Assembly: GCF_002734285.1 (NCBI RefSeq)
Contig: NZ_NSEA01000008.1
Coordinates: forward strand, 60,902-124,901
Length of the DNA stretch: 64,000 nt
Direction: 5' to 3'
Source of the DNA: Fredinandcohnia onubensis
Lineage (GTDB): Bacteria > Bacillota > Bacilli > Bacillales > Bacillaceae_L
The position numbers and the translations under genes were made by a program. The notes beneath the pieces were generated by a model that was given only the letters and a program-made list of their open reading frames with translations, was not told the DNA's origin and did no database searches. Numbering within the stretch: position 1 is the stretch's first letter; each line of letters starts with the position of its first letter. Below are positions 15,984 to 25,021 of the stretch, one piece after another.

Positions 15984-17465
15984 ATAGTTATATAATAATG
16001 TAACGATTTTATCCTCAATTGGTTTTCCGTGGGCATCGTTCATTAAGTTGTTTAAAAGAATCGAAAAGATAAGGTCTTCCTCACTCTTCGTCTTAATATA
16101 TCCAGATAATGAACTCACTGTCCGAATTGTTCCAGTCTTCGCTTTTACCTTTCCTGCCATCTCAGGATTTTTCATTCGATAACGTAATGAACCACCCACT
16201 AATCGTTCACTATTACCTGCTACAGGTAATGATTGTAAGAATACAGGAAACCAGGTTTGTTTTTGAGCGGTAAAAAGCAGCTCTGAGATGTCGTTGGCAG
16301 ACACTAGGTTAACATGTGAAATTCCTGAACCGTCTCTAATGACCATACTACTTGGGTCCACTCCGATTTTTCGAAGCTCATCTTTTACAACAGCAATCCC
16401 TTTATCCCAACTCCCTTCTCCATTACGAATACGGCCCATTTCCTTTACAAGTGTTTCACCGTGTCCATTATTACTTAACTTCATAAAAGGAATGAGGAGT
16501 TCTTTTAATGGAATCGATTGATCAGTTGCAAGTAGTTCTGCATTTTGGGGAGTTTTTGCAATACCATCTGTTCCAATCACATGGATCCCGTTCTTTGCTA
16601 ATGCATTCTTAAACAAATCTAATGTATAGCCTGTAGGTTCCCAGACCGTCATCCATTCTTGAACCGGTTTCGAATTAACAGGTATTGTCCCTTCAATCGT
16701 AATCACATTCTCGCCATGTTCGCGAATGATATCGATGTCTTTTTTCTCTTCTTTTTGAACCGTTTTTGTGTTGTTGATGATTTTGACATAATTGTTCGTA
16801 GGTTGTACTGAAATTTCAGCTTTGTTTCCCGGTTTCTTTCCAGGTGCCACCTCGACAATTAAAGTTCCTGAATCATAATCTTTATTCGGAGAGGCAGTTA
16901 ACCCTGAAACGGCTGAACCATAATAATAAGTCTCATCGCTCCAAGTTAAATCGATTGAATAACGCTCGTCATCATACCAAGAATCATCCGCGATTATATT
17001 TCCAAAAATCACATCAACTCCAGATTTCTTGATTTTCTTTGCAAGTAAATCTAAATCTTGCTGTAGTAAGGTTGGATCTCCTTTTCCTTTCAAGTAGAGA
17101 TTTCCTGATAATTTGTTGCCGGCAAGTTTCCCATCTGTGAGCACTTCAGTTGTAAACTGGTAATCTTCACCTAGAGCAGATAACGCCGTTGCTGCTGTAA
17201 TTAGTTTTAAATTGGATGCAGGTCGAAGTCGAACATCTCCAGCATGTTGATATAAGATTTCTCCACTTTTTGCTGACCTAATACTAATTCCAGCAATTGC
17301 ACCTTGGAGGTTAGGCTCATTTAGAACTAGTTGATTAAGTTGTCCAAGGACTTGGTTTTGGTTTGCGTTAGCAATTGCTTTTTCTTGTTGAGGCTGAATG
17401 GAAGGCATAATGATTATGGCAAGTAAAAGTACAGCAAATAGTAACATTTTTTTAGTTCGAATAAT
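15981..17465 (-). CDS. dacC: PBP4-type D-Ala-D-Ala carboxypeptidase/endopeptidase
   Basis: Peptidase family S13 penicillin-binding protein that trims peptidoglycan peptides outside the membrane. Catalytic SxxK is in PASNLK, SxN in MKLSNNGHG, and KTG in VKAKTGT. It aligns throughout with B. subtilis DacC as I recall it. The first ATG (17447) gives a signal peptide with no positive n-region and lies 23 nt from the GGGAGG at 17472-17477. Two in-frame ATT codons at 17465 and 17462 lie 5 and 8 nt from it, and would add IIRTKK, a normal n-region. I therefore place the start at ATT. No ATG, GTG or TTG is available near the ribosome site. Confidence 0.9.
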   Translation of the reverse strand: MIRTKKMLLFAVLLLAIIIMPSIQPQQEKAIANANQNQVLGQLNQLVLNEPNLQGAIAGISIRSAKSGEILYQHAGDVRLRPASNLKLITAATALSALGEDYQFTTEVLTDGKLAGNKLSGNLYLKGKGDPTLLQQDLDLLAKKIKKSGVDVIFGNIIADDSWYDDERYSIDLTWSDETYYYGSAVSGLTASPNKDYDSGTLIVEVAPGKKPGNKAEISVQPTNNYVKIINNTKTVQKEEKKDIDIIREHGENVITIEGTIPVNSKPVQEWMTVWEPTGYTLDLFKNALAKNGIHVIGTDGIAKTPQNAELLATDQSIPLKELLIPFMKLSNNGHGETLVKEMGRIRNGEGSWDKGIAVVKDELRKIGVDPSSMVIRDGSGISHVNLVSANDISELLFTAQKQTWFPVFLQSLPVAGNSERLVGGSLRYRMKNPEMAGKVKAKTGTIRTVSSLSGYIKTKSEEDLIFSILLNNLMNDAHGKPIEDKIVTLLYNY

Positions 17466-17569
17466 GGTTTTCCTCCCTTTTTCTTTTTTCTATTGTATAA
17501 TTATGGAATCTTTACCATATTTTATACAAAAATGCAGGTAATATGAAGAACGAAATGTTATTTATTTGC

Positions 17570-17600
17570 ATAAAAAAAGCATCTCACTCTTGAGATGCTA
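17570..17600 (-). terminator. terminator of uppP
   Basis: AGCATCTC and GAGATGCT arms followed on the minus strand by T7. Confidence 0.85.
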
Positions 17601-17606
17601 TACAAC

Positions 17607-18437
17607 TTATAAGAATACAAAATAAATAACAGCTGCTAGTACAATGCGGTAAATCGCGAATGGTAATAGCTTGATTTTATCGATAAGGCGCAGGAAGAAG
17701 CGGATTGAAATGAGAGCAAACACGAATGCACTAATAAACCCTGCAATAAATACTGGAAGTGCGTCCACTGAAAAATACTCTATGTTTTTTAGAAGTGAAA
17801 TACCACTTGCTCCTGCCATGATTGGAACAGCCATGATGAATGTAAAATCGGCAGCTGCTCTATGGCTAAGTCCTACAAGTACACCACCGGAAATGGTTGC
17901 ACCTGAACGTGAGAATCCTGGCCATAGTGATAAACATTGAATTAGACCAACTGTTAATGCTTGCTTATACGTAATTTGATCCACAGTTTGCGTATTTGGA
18001 TGTTTAGCACTATATCGATCAGCGACAATCATTAGGATTGCACCAATTACTAGTCCAATTAAGACAGTTTCAGTTGTGAATAAATATTCATCAATTGTAT
18101 CTTCAAATAATACTCCAAGGATACCTGCAGGAATTAATCCTACGATAATATGTGTTAAACGTAAGTGTTTTGCTCCGACTGGAACAATTTTATTTTTTCG
18201 GTTAAGTCCAAGTAAATCAATAAATCTGTCTTTAAATACGACAACAACAGCTAGTATAGAGCCGAGTTGGATCACAACTTTAAATGTGTTTGCTGGATAC
18301 TTTCCAAGAAACTCCTCTGTTTTTAGCCACATATCATCGACGATAATCATGTGACCTGTTGAGGAAACTGGCGCAAATTCAGTTAACCCTTCAACCAGTC
18401 CTAAAATAATCGCTTTAATTAGTTCAATTATATCCAT
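17607..18437 (-). CDS. uppP: undecaprenyl-diphosphatase
   Basis: Integral membrane phosphatase (BacA/UppP), 276 residues, about 8 helices. It recycles undecaprenyl diphosphate to the monophosphate carrier for cell-wall synthesis and can confer bacitracin tolerance. Both signature motifs are present: EGLTEFAPVSSTGHMIIVDD near the N-terminus and PGFSRSGATISGG near residue 170. Start at ATG 18437 with GGAG 13 nt upstream, rather long, but no closer start codon exists. Upstream lies a fragment of the hairpin repeat. Confidence 0.94.
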   Translation of the reverse strand: MDIIELIKAIILGLVEGLTEFAPVSSTGHMIIVDDMWLKTEEFLGKYPANTFKVVIQLGSILAVVVVFKDRFIDLLGLNRKNKIVPVGAKHLRLTHIIVGLIPAGILGVLFEDTIDEYLFTTETVLIGLVIGAILMIVADRYSAKHPNTQTVDQITYKQALTVGLIQCLSLWPGFSRSGATISGGVLVGLSHRAAADFTFIMAVPIMAGASGISLLKNIEYFSVDALPVFIAGFISAFVFALISIRFFLRLIDKIKLLPFAIYRIVLAAVIYFVFL

Positions 18438-18461
18438 TAGACGTAAAGTACTCCTTTTTTT

Positions 18462-18503
18462 AATGTCTAGTTTCAGGCGCCGATTGACGTGCGCCCGAAG
18501 CAT
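18462..18503 (-). repeat. solo end fragment of the hairpin repeat element
   Basis: On the minus strand ATCGGCGCCTGAAACTAGAC parallels the right end of the 5655-5780 element (GCCGATGGCACCTGGAGCTAGACA). The central hairpin is missing. Confidence 0.55.
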
Positions 18504-18509
18504 TTCTAA

Positions 18510-19124
18510 TTATCTTGTTTTGGACTTTCTTTTAGTGAAAAATATAACAAGAAACCCAATGCCCGCTAATGCAATTAATGCATAGGTGATATTGGAGTAG
18601 ATGTCCATGTAGTGTACAATTGTATCCCATGATTCACCAAAAGCAGCACCAAGCATAACGAGTATCACATTCCAAATTAACGTTCCAAGCGTGGTAAAGA
18701 TAATAAACATCCAGAATTTCATATTGGACATTCCTGCTGGAATGGAAATTAAACTTCTGATTAATGGTACCATTCTGCAGAAAAATACAGTCCAGTATCC
18801 ATACTTATCAAACCAAGCATCTGCTTTATGAATATCCTCTTTTGTTACACGTAAAATGCGACCATATCGGTCAACTATTTTCTCTAATCGCTCGACATCA
18901 AGTAATAGACCAATTCCGTAAAGGATAATGGCACCTAACACCGAACCGAGTGTTGCTGCAATAATAACGCCTGTTACTGTTAAAGATGTTCGTGTCGTCA
19001 TAAACCCACCTGCCGTTAAAATAACTTCAGATGGAATAGGTGGGAAGATATTTTCTAGTGCAATTAATAGAAAAATCCCAACATACCCGAATTGCTCCAT
19101 TATGTCTGTTATCCAGTTTTCCAT
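18510..19124 (-). CDS. DedA-family membrane protein
   Basis: A 204-residue DedA/SNARE-associated protein with 4-5 hydrophobic stretches. Family motifs: ENIFPPIPSEVIL near the N-terminus and FCRMVPLIRSLISIPAGMS in the middle. DedA proteins include undecaprenyl-phosphate and phosphatidylethanolamine flippases, which makes sense beside uppP, since both act on recycling of the C55 lipid carrier. That functional link is inference. GGAGG sits 5 nt before the ATG at 19124; the longer reading from 19169 lacks a site. Same strand and about 70 bp from uppP. Confidence 0.9.
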   Translation of the reverse strand: MENWITDIMEQFGYVGIFLLIALENIFPPIPSEVILTAGGFMTTRTSLTVTGVIIAATLGSVLGAIILYGIGLLLDVERLEKIVDRYGRILRVTKEDIHKADAWFDKYGYWTVFFCRMVPLIRSLISIPAGMSNMKFWMFIIFTTLGTLIWNVILVMLGAAFGESWDTIVHYMDIYSNITYALIALAGIGFLVIFFTKRKSKTR

Positions 19125-19224
19125 TTTAACCTCCAAATAAGATGCTACTACGTCCAAATTCGATAGCATTCTTATTGTAATCTATGTTTGTCCTTCTTTA
19201 AAGTATTCCTTAAAATTTTTCCAA

Positions 19225-19977
19225 TCAATGAATTTCCAGAACAACTGGACAGTGGTCACTCCCCATGATGTGTGAGTGAATCTGAGAATCTTTTAGTCGA
19301 TCTTTAAATTGCTCAGAAACGATAAAATAGTCAATTCTCCATCCAATATTCTTTTCACGCACATTCCGCATGTAACTCCACCATGTATATTGATCGGTCA
19401 TGTCTGGATAAAAATATCGGAAGGAATCAATGAATCCGGAATTGAGTAGATTGGTCATTTTTCCGCGCTCTTCTTCAGTGAATCCAGAATTTCCTCGATT
19501 TGATTTTGCATTCTTTAAATCTGATTCTGAATGAGCGACATTCAAATCGCCACAAAGAATAATCGGTTTGCTCTCATTTAATCGAGTGAGATAATCACGC
19601 ATTCGGTCTTCCCAATCAAGCCGGAAGTTAAGTCTTGCTAGATCCCTTTGCGAATTTGGTGTATAGACATTGATTAAATAAAAATCTTCAAATTCTAATG
19701 TAAGAATTCGCCCTTCTGATTCTTCGTTTTCATCTCCAACGCCATATGAAACGGAAAGTGGCTTTACTTTTGAGAAAACAGCTGTTCCTGAATAGCCCTT
19801 CTTAAGCGCATAGTTCCAATATTGATGGTAGCCTTCTAGGTCTAGTTCAATTTGACCTTCCTGAAGCTTTGTTTCCTGCACACAAAAAATATCAGCGTCC
19901 ATTTCTTTAAAATAATCCAAAAACCCTTTTTTTACACAAGCACGTAATCCATTCACATTCCAAGATACAAGTTTCAT
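19225..19977 (-). CDS. exoA: exodeoxyribonuclease III / AP endonuclease
   Basis: Base-excision-repair nuclease of 250 residues, cutting at abasic sites and removing 3' blocking groups. Motifs in order: SWNVNGLR (Asn metal ligand), VQETKLQ (Glu), the catalytic Tyr region INVYTPNSQ, CGDLNVAHSESD, and the C-terminal GSDHCPV catalytic Asp-His. Full length. Ends and begins close to neighbours on the same strand (25 bp from the SDR gene), so possibly cotranscribed. Confidence 0.95.
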   Translation of the reverse strand: MKLVSWNVNGLRACVKKGFLDYFKEMDADIFCVQETKLQEGQIELDLEGYHQYWNYALKKGYSGTAVFSKVKPLSVSYGVGDENEESEGRILTLEFEDFYLINVYTPNSQRDLARLNFRLDWEDRMRDYLTRLNESKPIILCGDLNVAHSESDLKNAKSNRGNSGFTEEERGKMTNLLNSGFIDSFRYFYPDMTDQYTWWSYMRNVREKNIGWRIDYFIVSEQFKDRLKDSQIHSHIMGSDHCPVVLEIH

Positions 19978-20001
19978 AATCTATAAAGCTTCCTCTCTTT
20001 G

Positions 20002-20736
20002 TTACTCCTCATATATCATTTTTCTCGTCATTCCTCCATCAACAACGAGATTAATCCCAGTAACAAAATTATTTTTCGAATCGGTTAGATACAGGCATGC
20101 ATTTGCAATGTCAGTTGGAGTACCGACCCGCTTAGAAAAGTGTTGGTCATGGTCTTCTTTACGAAGTTCCTCATAGTTACCCGTTTCAATCCAACCTGGT
20201 GAGATTGCATTTACTGTTATTTGATACTCCGAAAATGAAGCAGCAAGTGCGTGAGTAATCGCAACGATTCCACCCTTTGTTGCTGCATATCCTTCTGAAT
20301 GGGGTTCAGACATTATGGCCCTTGTTGACGCAATATTAACGATTGAGCCACCGGAGTGCTTCATATTTCTTGCAGCTTCTCTCGAACATAAGAATACACT
20401 TCGTAAATTCGTATGAATCACGTCATCCCATTCTTTAACCGTGACATCAAATGGTGATTTGAATAAGCCTTTACCGGCATTGTTTATTAAAATATCAATT
20501 TTACCATAGGTTTGATAGGTTTGGTTTATCAAATTTTTGATATCCTGTTCCATCCTTACATCTGTTTTAATAAAAATAGCTTCCATACCTTGTTCTTGAA
20601 GTTCAAGGGTTTGTTTTGTTCCTGCTTCTACATCAATATCTGCTAAGATCACTTTATCTCCATGATGTGCGTAACTATTCGCTATTCCTCTGCCAATTCC
20701 ATTTGCTGCACCTGTAACAATCACAACACGATTCAT
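20002..20736 (-). CDS. short-chain dehydrogenase/reductase
   Basis: Classical SDR of 244 residues. NAD(P)-binding TGAANGIG at 8-15, NNAGK at about 86, catalytic Ser in IVNIASTRA, YAATKGG with the Tyr/Lys pair, and the PGWIETG loop. The C-terminus, FVTGINLVVDGG, is typical of this family. D32-equivalent in ADIDVEA suggests NAD preference. Substrate unknown. Confidence 0.9.
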   Translation of the reverse strand: MNRVVIVTGAANGIGRGIANSYAHHGDKVILADIDVEAGTKQTLELQEQGMEAIFIKTDVRMEQDIKNLINQTYQTYGKIDILINNAGKGLFKSPFDVTVKEWDDVIHTNLRSVFLCSREAARNMKHSGGSIVNIASTRAIMSEPHSEGYAATKGGIVAITHALAASFSEYQITVNAISPGWIETGNYEELRKEDHDQHFSKRVGTPTDIANACLYLTDSKNNFVTGINLVVDGGMTRKMIYEE

Positions 20737-20871
20737 TTATTTCACCAGCCTATTTTTCATAGTTTCAAAAACTTTCCTTATCCATTATAAACGACGATGC
20801 CAATCTGGCAAAATAAAACAGAGATTCAGGTGTTACAAGAATGATAAAATAGGTTTTGGGGAGTGAGTTTT

Positions 20872-21834
20872 TTGAGGAAAAATATTATAGCATTCCTATT
20901 CATATTATGTTGCCTTCCAATTTTACTAAGCTTAGATCCTATCACGTATAATTCTTCATATTTTGCTAAATACGAATCACCAAATGGAATTCTTTTTCTA
21001 AGCTATTCAGAAAACTGGAATGAGCAACAATTAGAGGAACTTTATCAGGAACTAATAAAAAATAAACATGGTGAGGAAATGAACCTGTTACAAGAAGTTC
21101 GGGTCATGGATGGTCCATCACCTTCAAATAATAGGATTACAGGAATCTATCATCCATTTCTAAGCAGCATTACCCTATATAAAGGAAATGAACATACAAA
21201 TGCTCGAGAATATCGAGATACGCTATCACATGAGTATGGTCATCATTTTGCTTATTATTATTTTCCTTCGCACCATTTTCCATTTTCAAAATGGGCGAAG
21301 TTAAGAGGGTTAAATGATATACCTATTCATTGGAATTCATTTTTTAATTACTCCGTATCAGCACATGAATGGTATCCGCAGGAAATTTTTGCAGATGATT
21401 ATGTCCTATTATATGGTGCAACTGATGAAGCTAATCGAGATGAAGTCTATTCGAATGAAGCGTTTTATATGCGAACAGAGCATGAAAATCAGAAACTTAC
21501 GAATGTCTTGGGGAATCAAGAATTGCAACAATTTATAGAGCGAGAAACAGGAATAAAGATCGATGATGACCGAAAATTGAAAACTCCTAAGTTGTCTTTA
21601 GTTACGGATGACAGTTTGACTTTTGAAATTGAAAAAAAGGAGAATGTTGCATATCGGTTAAATCTATCAGACTATGAATATTATGAAATTACAGATGACA
21701 AGAGTGGTTCTGTTACTTTTTCAATTGATCATATCGATTTGCCTGAAAATGAAGTTATATCTATAGATGTTCTTGATTTAGAAACGTCAATCGGCTTTCT
21801 TACTGATGATATCCGACTTCATTTGGAAGATTAG
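20872..21834 (+). CDS. membrane-anchored zinc-metalloprotease-like protein
   Basis: A 320-residue protein with an N-terminal hydrophobic anchor or signal (residues 3-22) and an extracellular domain containing SHEYGHHFAYYY, an HExxH zinc motif. A QEIFADDYV segment about 60 residues later could supply the third ligand as in gluzincins. The C-terminal 90 residues look like a beta-sandwich. No recognised family name. GTG at 20863 is in frame but overlaps GGGGAG; TTG at 20872 has 8-nt spacing. Stands alone before mntR. Confidence 0.7.
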   Translation: MRKNIIAFLFILCCLPILLSLDPITYNSSYFAKYESPNGILFLSYSENWNEQQLEELYQELIKNKHGEEMNLLQEVRVMDGPSPSNNRITGIYHPFLSSITLYKGNEHTNAREYRDTLSHEYGHHFAYYYFPSHHFPFSKWAKLRGLNDIPIHWNSFFNYSVSAHEWYPQEIFADDYVLLYGATDEANRDEVYSNEAFYMRTEHENQKLTNVLGNQELQQFIERETGIKIDDDRKLKTPKLSLVTDDSLTFEIEKKENVAYRLNLSDYEYYEITDDKSGSVTFSIDHIDLPENEVISIDVLDLETSIGFLTDDIRLHLED

Positions 21835-21894
21835 ATAGAAAATTATCCGCATTTCATTATATAATATAAACAGAGAGTTTTTTGAAAGGCGGTA

Positions 21895-22317
21895 ATGACG
21901 ATTCCAACACCGAGTATGGAAGATTATTTAGAAAAAATTTATTTATCGATTCAGCAAAAAGGCTACGCTCGAAGCGTGGATATTGCTTCTTCATTAAATG
22001 TTCTCCCTTCCTCCGTTACAAAGATGATGCAAAAATTGGACGAGGAAGGCTATGGGATTTACGAGAGATACAGAGGCTTTGTGCTTACCGAAAAAGGATC
22101 TACAGTCGCAAAAAAACTAGTCGAAAAACATGAGATGCTTGAAGACTTTTTGAAAATGATCGGCGTCCAAGACCACAATATATATGAGGAAGTTGAAAAA
22201 CTTGAGCATTATATAAGCAAGGAAACTTCTCTATGCTTATCAACCCTAATTGATTTTTTTGAAGAAAATCCTTCTGCTAAAAAAGAATACCTGCAATATC
22301 GAAAAGATAAGATGTAA
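21895..22317 (+). CDS. mntR: manganese-responsive repressor MntR
   Basis: DtxR-family regulator of 140 residues that represses Mn2+ uptake genes when Mn2+ is bound. Winged helix at 1-72 (TPSMEDYLEKIYLSIQQKG, SSVTKMMQKLDEEGYG). The metal ligands known for B. subtilis MntR all have counterparts: Asp and Glu in SMEDYLE, His in EKHEMLED, Glu/Glu/His in EEVEKLEHY. No transporter gene is adjacent. Ends with a strong terminator. Confidence 0.95.
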   Translation: MTIPTPSMEDYLEKIYLSIQQKGYARSVDIASSLNVLPSSVTKMMQKLDEEGYGIYERYRGFVLTEKGSTVAKKLVEKHEMLEDFLKMIGVQDHNIYEEVEKLEHYISKETSLCLSTLIDFFEENPSAKKEYLQYRKDKM

Positions 22318-22345
22318 AAAGCTCAGGATAACCTGAGCTTTCTTA
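22316..22345. terminator. bidirectional terminator
   Basis: AAAGCTCAGG and CCTGAGCTTT arms, after mntR and at the end of the sigma-fusion gene. Confidence 0.85.
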
Positions 22346-24361
22346 TTTCAATTTAATATTGACCTCTTCATCTAGATAGGTACTTCCCCAATAACCGTGA
22401 ATTTGCAACCATCCAGGAATGATTTCTTCAGTAGTACCTTCTCCATGGACTTCAAGTAACACTTTCGTTTGAAAATGACGAGGTTGCTCTCCCCCATACA
22501 TATACCCATTTTGGACATACTCATCACGTTTGTATATTTTCCCATTTCGGTCAACAAATACACCATCACTATCCATCATACCGATTGACATAGCCGAAGT
22601 GTTATTTCGTCCTAGTACATCAAAATGAAGCGATTCAAATTTCCGTCCTACCTTCATTTCAGCAGTTATTTCAATTTTTGTAGGCTTACCAAGTTCAACT
22701 TTATCAATTGAAATATTACTTCCTTGATAATTAAAGGTTTGCGGAAATGGTTTGTTCATATCAATTTCTACTTTATAATAATCATTCTGCGTAAAGTACA
22801 ATGAGCTTAATTGAAGACTAACTTCCTTTGGCTTCTCAAAATAAAGCGAATCAAAAGGGGATTGAAAAGTGTTGTATTGCCCATCCCCACCTTGAATTGG
22901 AACACTCCAACCAAACATCGCTGGTTTTGCCTTCTTTTTCTTTGTTTGGATTCCTTCAAAAAACAGTTCATTAATATGTTTATCACCTGTAGCTTGCTCA
23001 AACCGATATTGAAGAAGCGTTATCGTTGGAGCTATAATCACCTTTTCTATCTCAATTGGAAACCCATCCACTGTGAATTTTTTGTGGACTACATGTTCGA
23101 ACGATTCTTGCTTTTTAACAGGTATCTCAAAATTCCATTCACCAGGGAAAAACGAACCTTCTCCATAGAAATCCATCCATTCAAAGTTTTCAGCATCCTT
23201 TTCCATCTTTTGCAGTTTTGATAGATTCAGTTTTATGGTTTTTGTTTCGGATGAAACGGGTAATAAACTAAGTATCCCCTTAAAAACATCTCCTTCACTT
23301 TCGAGGGCTTGAACCGGTAAAGGGTTGATGGGAGTGGCCTGCTGATCAAAGGTATTCATTTCCTCTTCTACAAATACACCATTCCAAATATTTATTCCAT
23401 ATTGTTCACTATTTTCAAGATTTTCAACTTCATAATAAATTAACGTCTGATAATCATCGGCGATGGCACTTTTTATCGTAACCTTAATTCCATTGCTCTC
23501 TTTAGCAAGATTAAGTGGCTCCCCTAAGCCACTTTTTAAATAAGCTAATAGTTGCTCATCCTCTTGATCACGCAAGTCTTGCCAAGAGTAATACATATAA
23601 GCAAATCCATTGGTCACATAACCTATTAAGAGCAGTAAAACCAGTGAAGATGCAATTCCAATACTTATTTTGGTTCGTTTCTGTTTCTTCTTCTTTTTAA
23701 ATTCTTCGATTTCAATTAATCTTGTCTTCACATCATCAAAAAACTGTGCAGGAACTTCAATTGCATCAGCTTCATCAATTAGTGAATAAATTGTTGTTTG
23801 GAACACAGCTAGACCGCTTTGACAGCTTTCACAACTGTGTAAATGAATCTCAAATTCTATTTTAGAAGGACGGTCTAATGTTCGGCTTAAATAATCGATG
23901 TATTTTTCTTGATAATGACCTTCTTCTACTCCACTCAAAATCTTGATACCTTTATGTATATGTGCTTTTACTGTTTCGACATGGATTTCTAAAATATCTG
24001 CTACCTGATCACGAGTAAGGCCAAGAACATATGTTAAAGCGAGAGCATCTTTGTTAATTTCACCAAGCTCCTCTAGTATACCTTCAACCGATACTAGCAT
24101 ATTTATGTGCTTACATTCTTTTATAAAAAGGGAAATAACCCAATTTTCAAAGGAAGTCTGCTTTTTTTTCTTATGTATTTCCGCCTGCACCTTTAGCATC
24201 ACATTGTAAAAAATCTCTTGGATGTCTTCCGTTTTTCTTGTATAGACAGAGGCAAGCTTGTACAAGCTTCTTTTTCTTTGTTCAAACCAAGCGATGATTG
24301 AATCCATGTTTTTTTGCTGCAACTTCTTTATTAAAATAGGGTCTGTTTTCGTTTTGATCAC
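22343..24361 (-). CDS. ECF sigma / anti-sigma / extracytoplasmic fusion protein
   Basis: A 672-residue polypeptide that joins elements usually split between two genes. Residues 10-75 look like sigma region 2, and 105-142 like region 4 (LALTYVLGLTRDQVADILEI, HVETVKAHIHKG). Residues 165-185 carry a zinc-finger anti-sigma motif, H173-x3-C177-x2-C180. A coiled basic stretch 221-231 (KKKKKQKR) precedes one membrane helix (232-249), and about 420 residues follow outside, resembling DUF4179/DUF5643 domains. Starts at GTG with GGGAG 11 nt upstream. If the sigma part binds promoters, it must act at the membrane or be released by proteolysis. Domain names are by recognition only. Confidence 0.75.
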   Translation of the reverse strand: MIKTKTDPILIKKLQQKNMDSIIAWFEQRKRSLYKLASVYTRKTEDIQEIFYNVMLKVQAEIHKKKKQTSFENWVISLFIKECKHINMLVSVEGILEELGEINKDALALTYVLGLTRDQVADILEIHVETVKAHIHKGIKILSGVEEGHYQEKYIDYLSRTLDRPSKIEFEIHLHSCESCQSGLAVFQTTIYSLIDEADAIEVPAQFFDDVKTRLIEIEEFKKKKKQKRTKISIGIASSLVLLLLIGYVTNGFAYMYYSWQDLRDQEDEQLLAYLKSGLGEPLNLAKESNGIKVTIKSAIADDYQTLIYYEVENLENSEQYGINIWNGVFVEEEMNTFDQQATPINPLPVQALESEGDVFKGILSLLPVSSETKTIKLNLSKLQKMEKDAENFEWMDFYGEGSFFPGEWNFEIPVKKQESFEHVVHKKFTVDGFPIEIEKVIIAPTITLLQYRFEQATGDKHINELFFEGIQTKKKKAKPAMFGWSVPIQGGDGQYNTFQSPFDSLYFEKPKEVSLQLSSLYFTQNDYYKVEIDMNKPFPQTFNYQGSNISIDKVELGKPTKIEITAEMKVGRKFESLHFDVLGRNNTSAMSIGMMDSDGVFVDRNGKIYKRDEYVQNGYMYGGEQPRHFQTKVLLEVHGEGTTEEIIPGWLQIHGYWGSTYLDEEVNIKLK

Positions 24362-24437
24362 AATGTATGTCGCTCCCTTACCTTTCCTTCTCTCACTATT
24401 TCAACATAAATCGTGCGAATCCTCCTTTCTAGAACAA

Positions 24438-24473
24438 TAAAAAAAGACTAAATCAGTTTTGATTTAGTCATGA
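24438..24473 (-). terminator. terminator of yndM-like gene
   Basis: GACTAAATCA and TGATTTAGTC arms followed by T7 on the minus strand. Confidence 0.85.
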
Positions 24474-24480
24474 AATACGT

Positions 24481-24927
24481 TTATTTCTTTTTTAGATCCT
24501 TTGTTTCTTCATCATATTCTTCAGCAAACTCAGTTTGAAAAGTTGGTCTATATTGCGGTCTATTTTCTACTTGTGGCTCTCCTTCAAGTACCTTATTCTG
24601 CATATAAGCATGGAACAGGACTTCACTGAGAGCAATTGCACCGGCTGCGACTAGAGAAGCTGTGATTAAGCCTGAATTATTGTCCATTAACATGTAACTT
24701 AATATCCAAATGGTAAAAAAAGATAAGCCGAAATCTGCGATCGTAGCAACGGTATTCCCAGCCCTCGGTAACGTAAATAAATCTCCAACAACGTATGCAA
24801 GACCCGTAACAAGTATACTCATGAGTAGAATCTCTCCAAAGGAAGCGCCTCTAAAAATTCCAAAAAGGGACAAGAGTACAATTGATATCACGATAAACTT
24901 GATTCCTAAAGCCTTAAAGTGCCTCAT
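24481..24927 (-). CDS. yndM: YndM-family (DUF2512) membrane protein
   Basis: A 148-residue protein with four membrane helices in the first 110 residues and a polar, acidic C-terminal tail. The VGDLFTLPRAGNTVATIADFG segment is characteristic of the family as I recall it. Function unknown; single-gene unit with its own terminator. Confidence 0.82.
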   Translation of the reverse strand: MRHFKALGIKFIVISIVLLSLFGIFRGASFGEILLMSILVTGLAYVVGDLFTLPRAGNTVATIADFGLSFFTIWILSYMLMDNNSGLITASLVAAGAIALSEVLFHAYMQNKVLEGEPQVENRPQYRPTFQTEFAEEYDEETKDLKKK

Positions 24928-25021
24928 GTTTTTACATCACCCTTAATTCTTATTTAGGTTTATCTTTTGATGATGCCCTGTAGAATATAAAAGGTAATTT
25001 TTGGTCAGTGAACATGTGGAG

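Noticed and set aside
21882-22133. Alternative reading frame overlapping mntR
   Set aside because: mntR in the other frame has all metal ligands; this one has no recognisable content.
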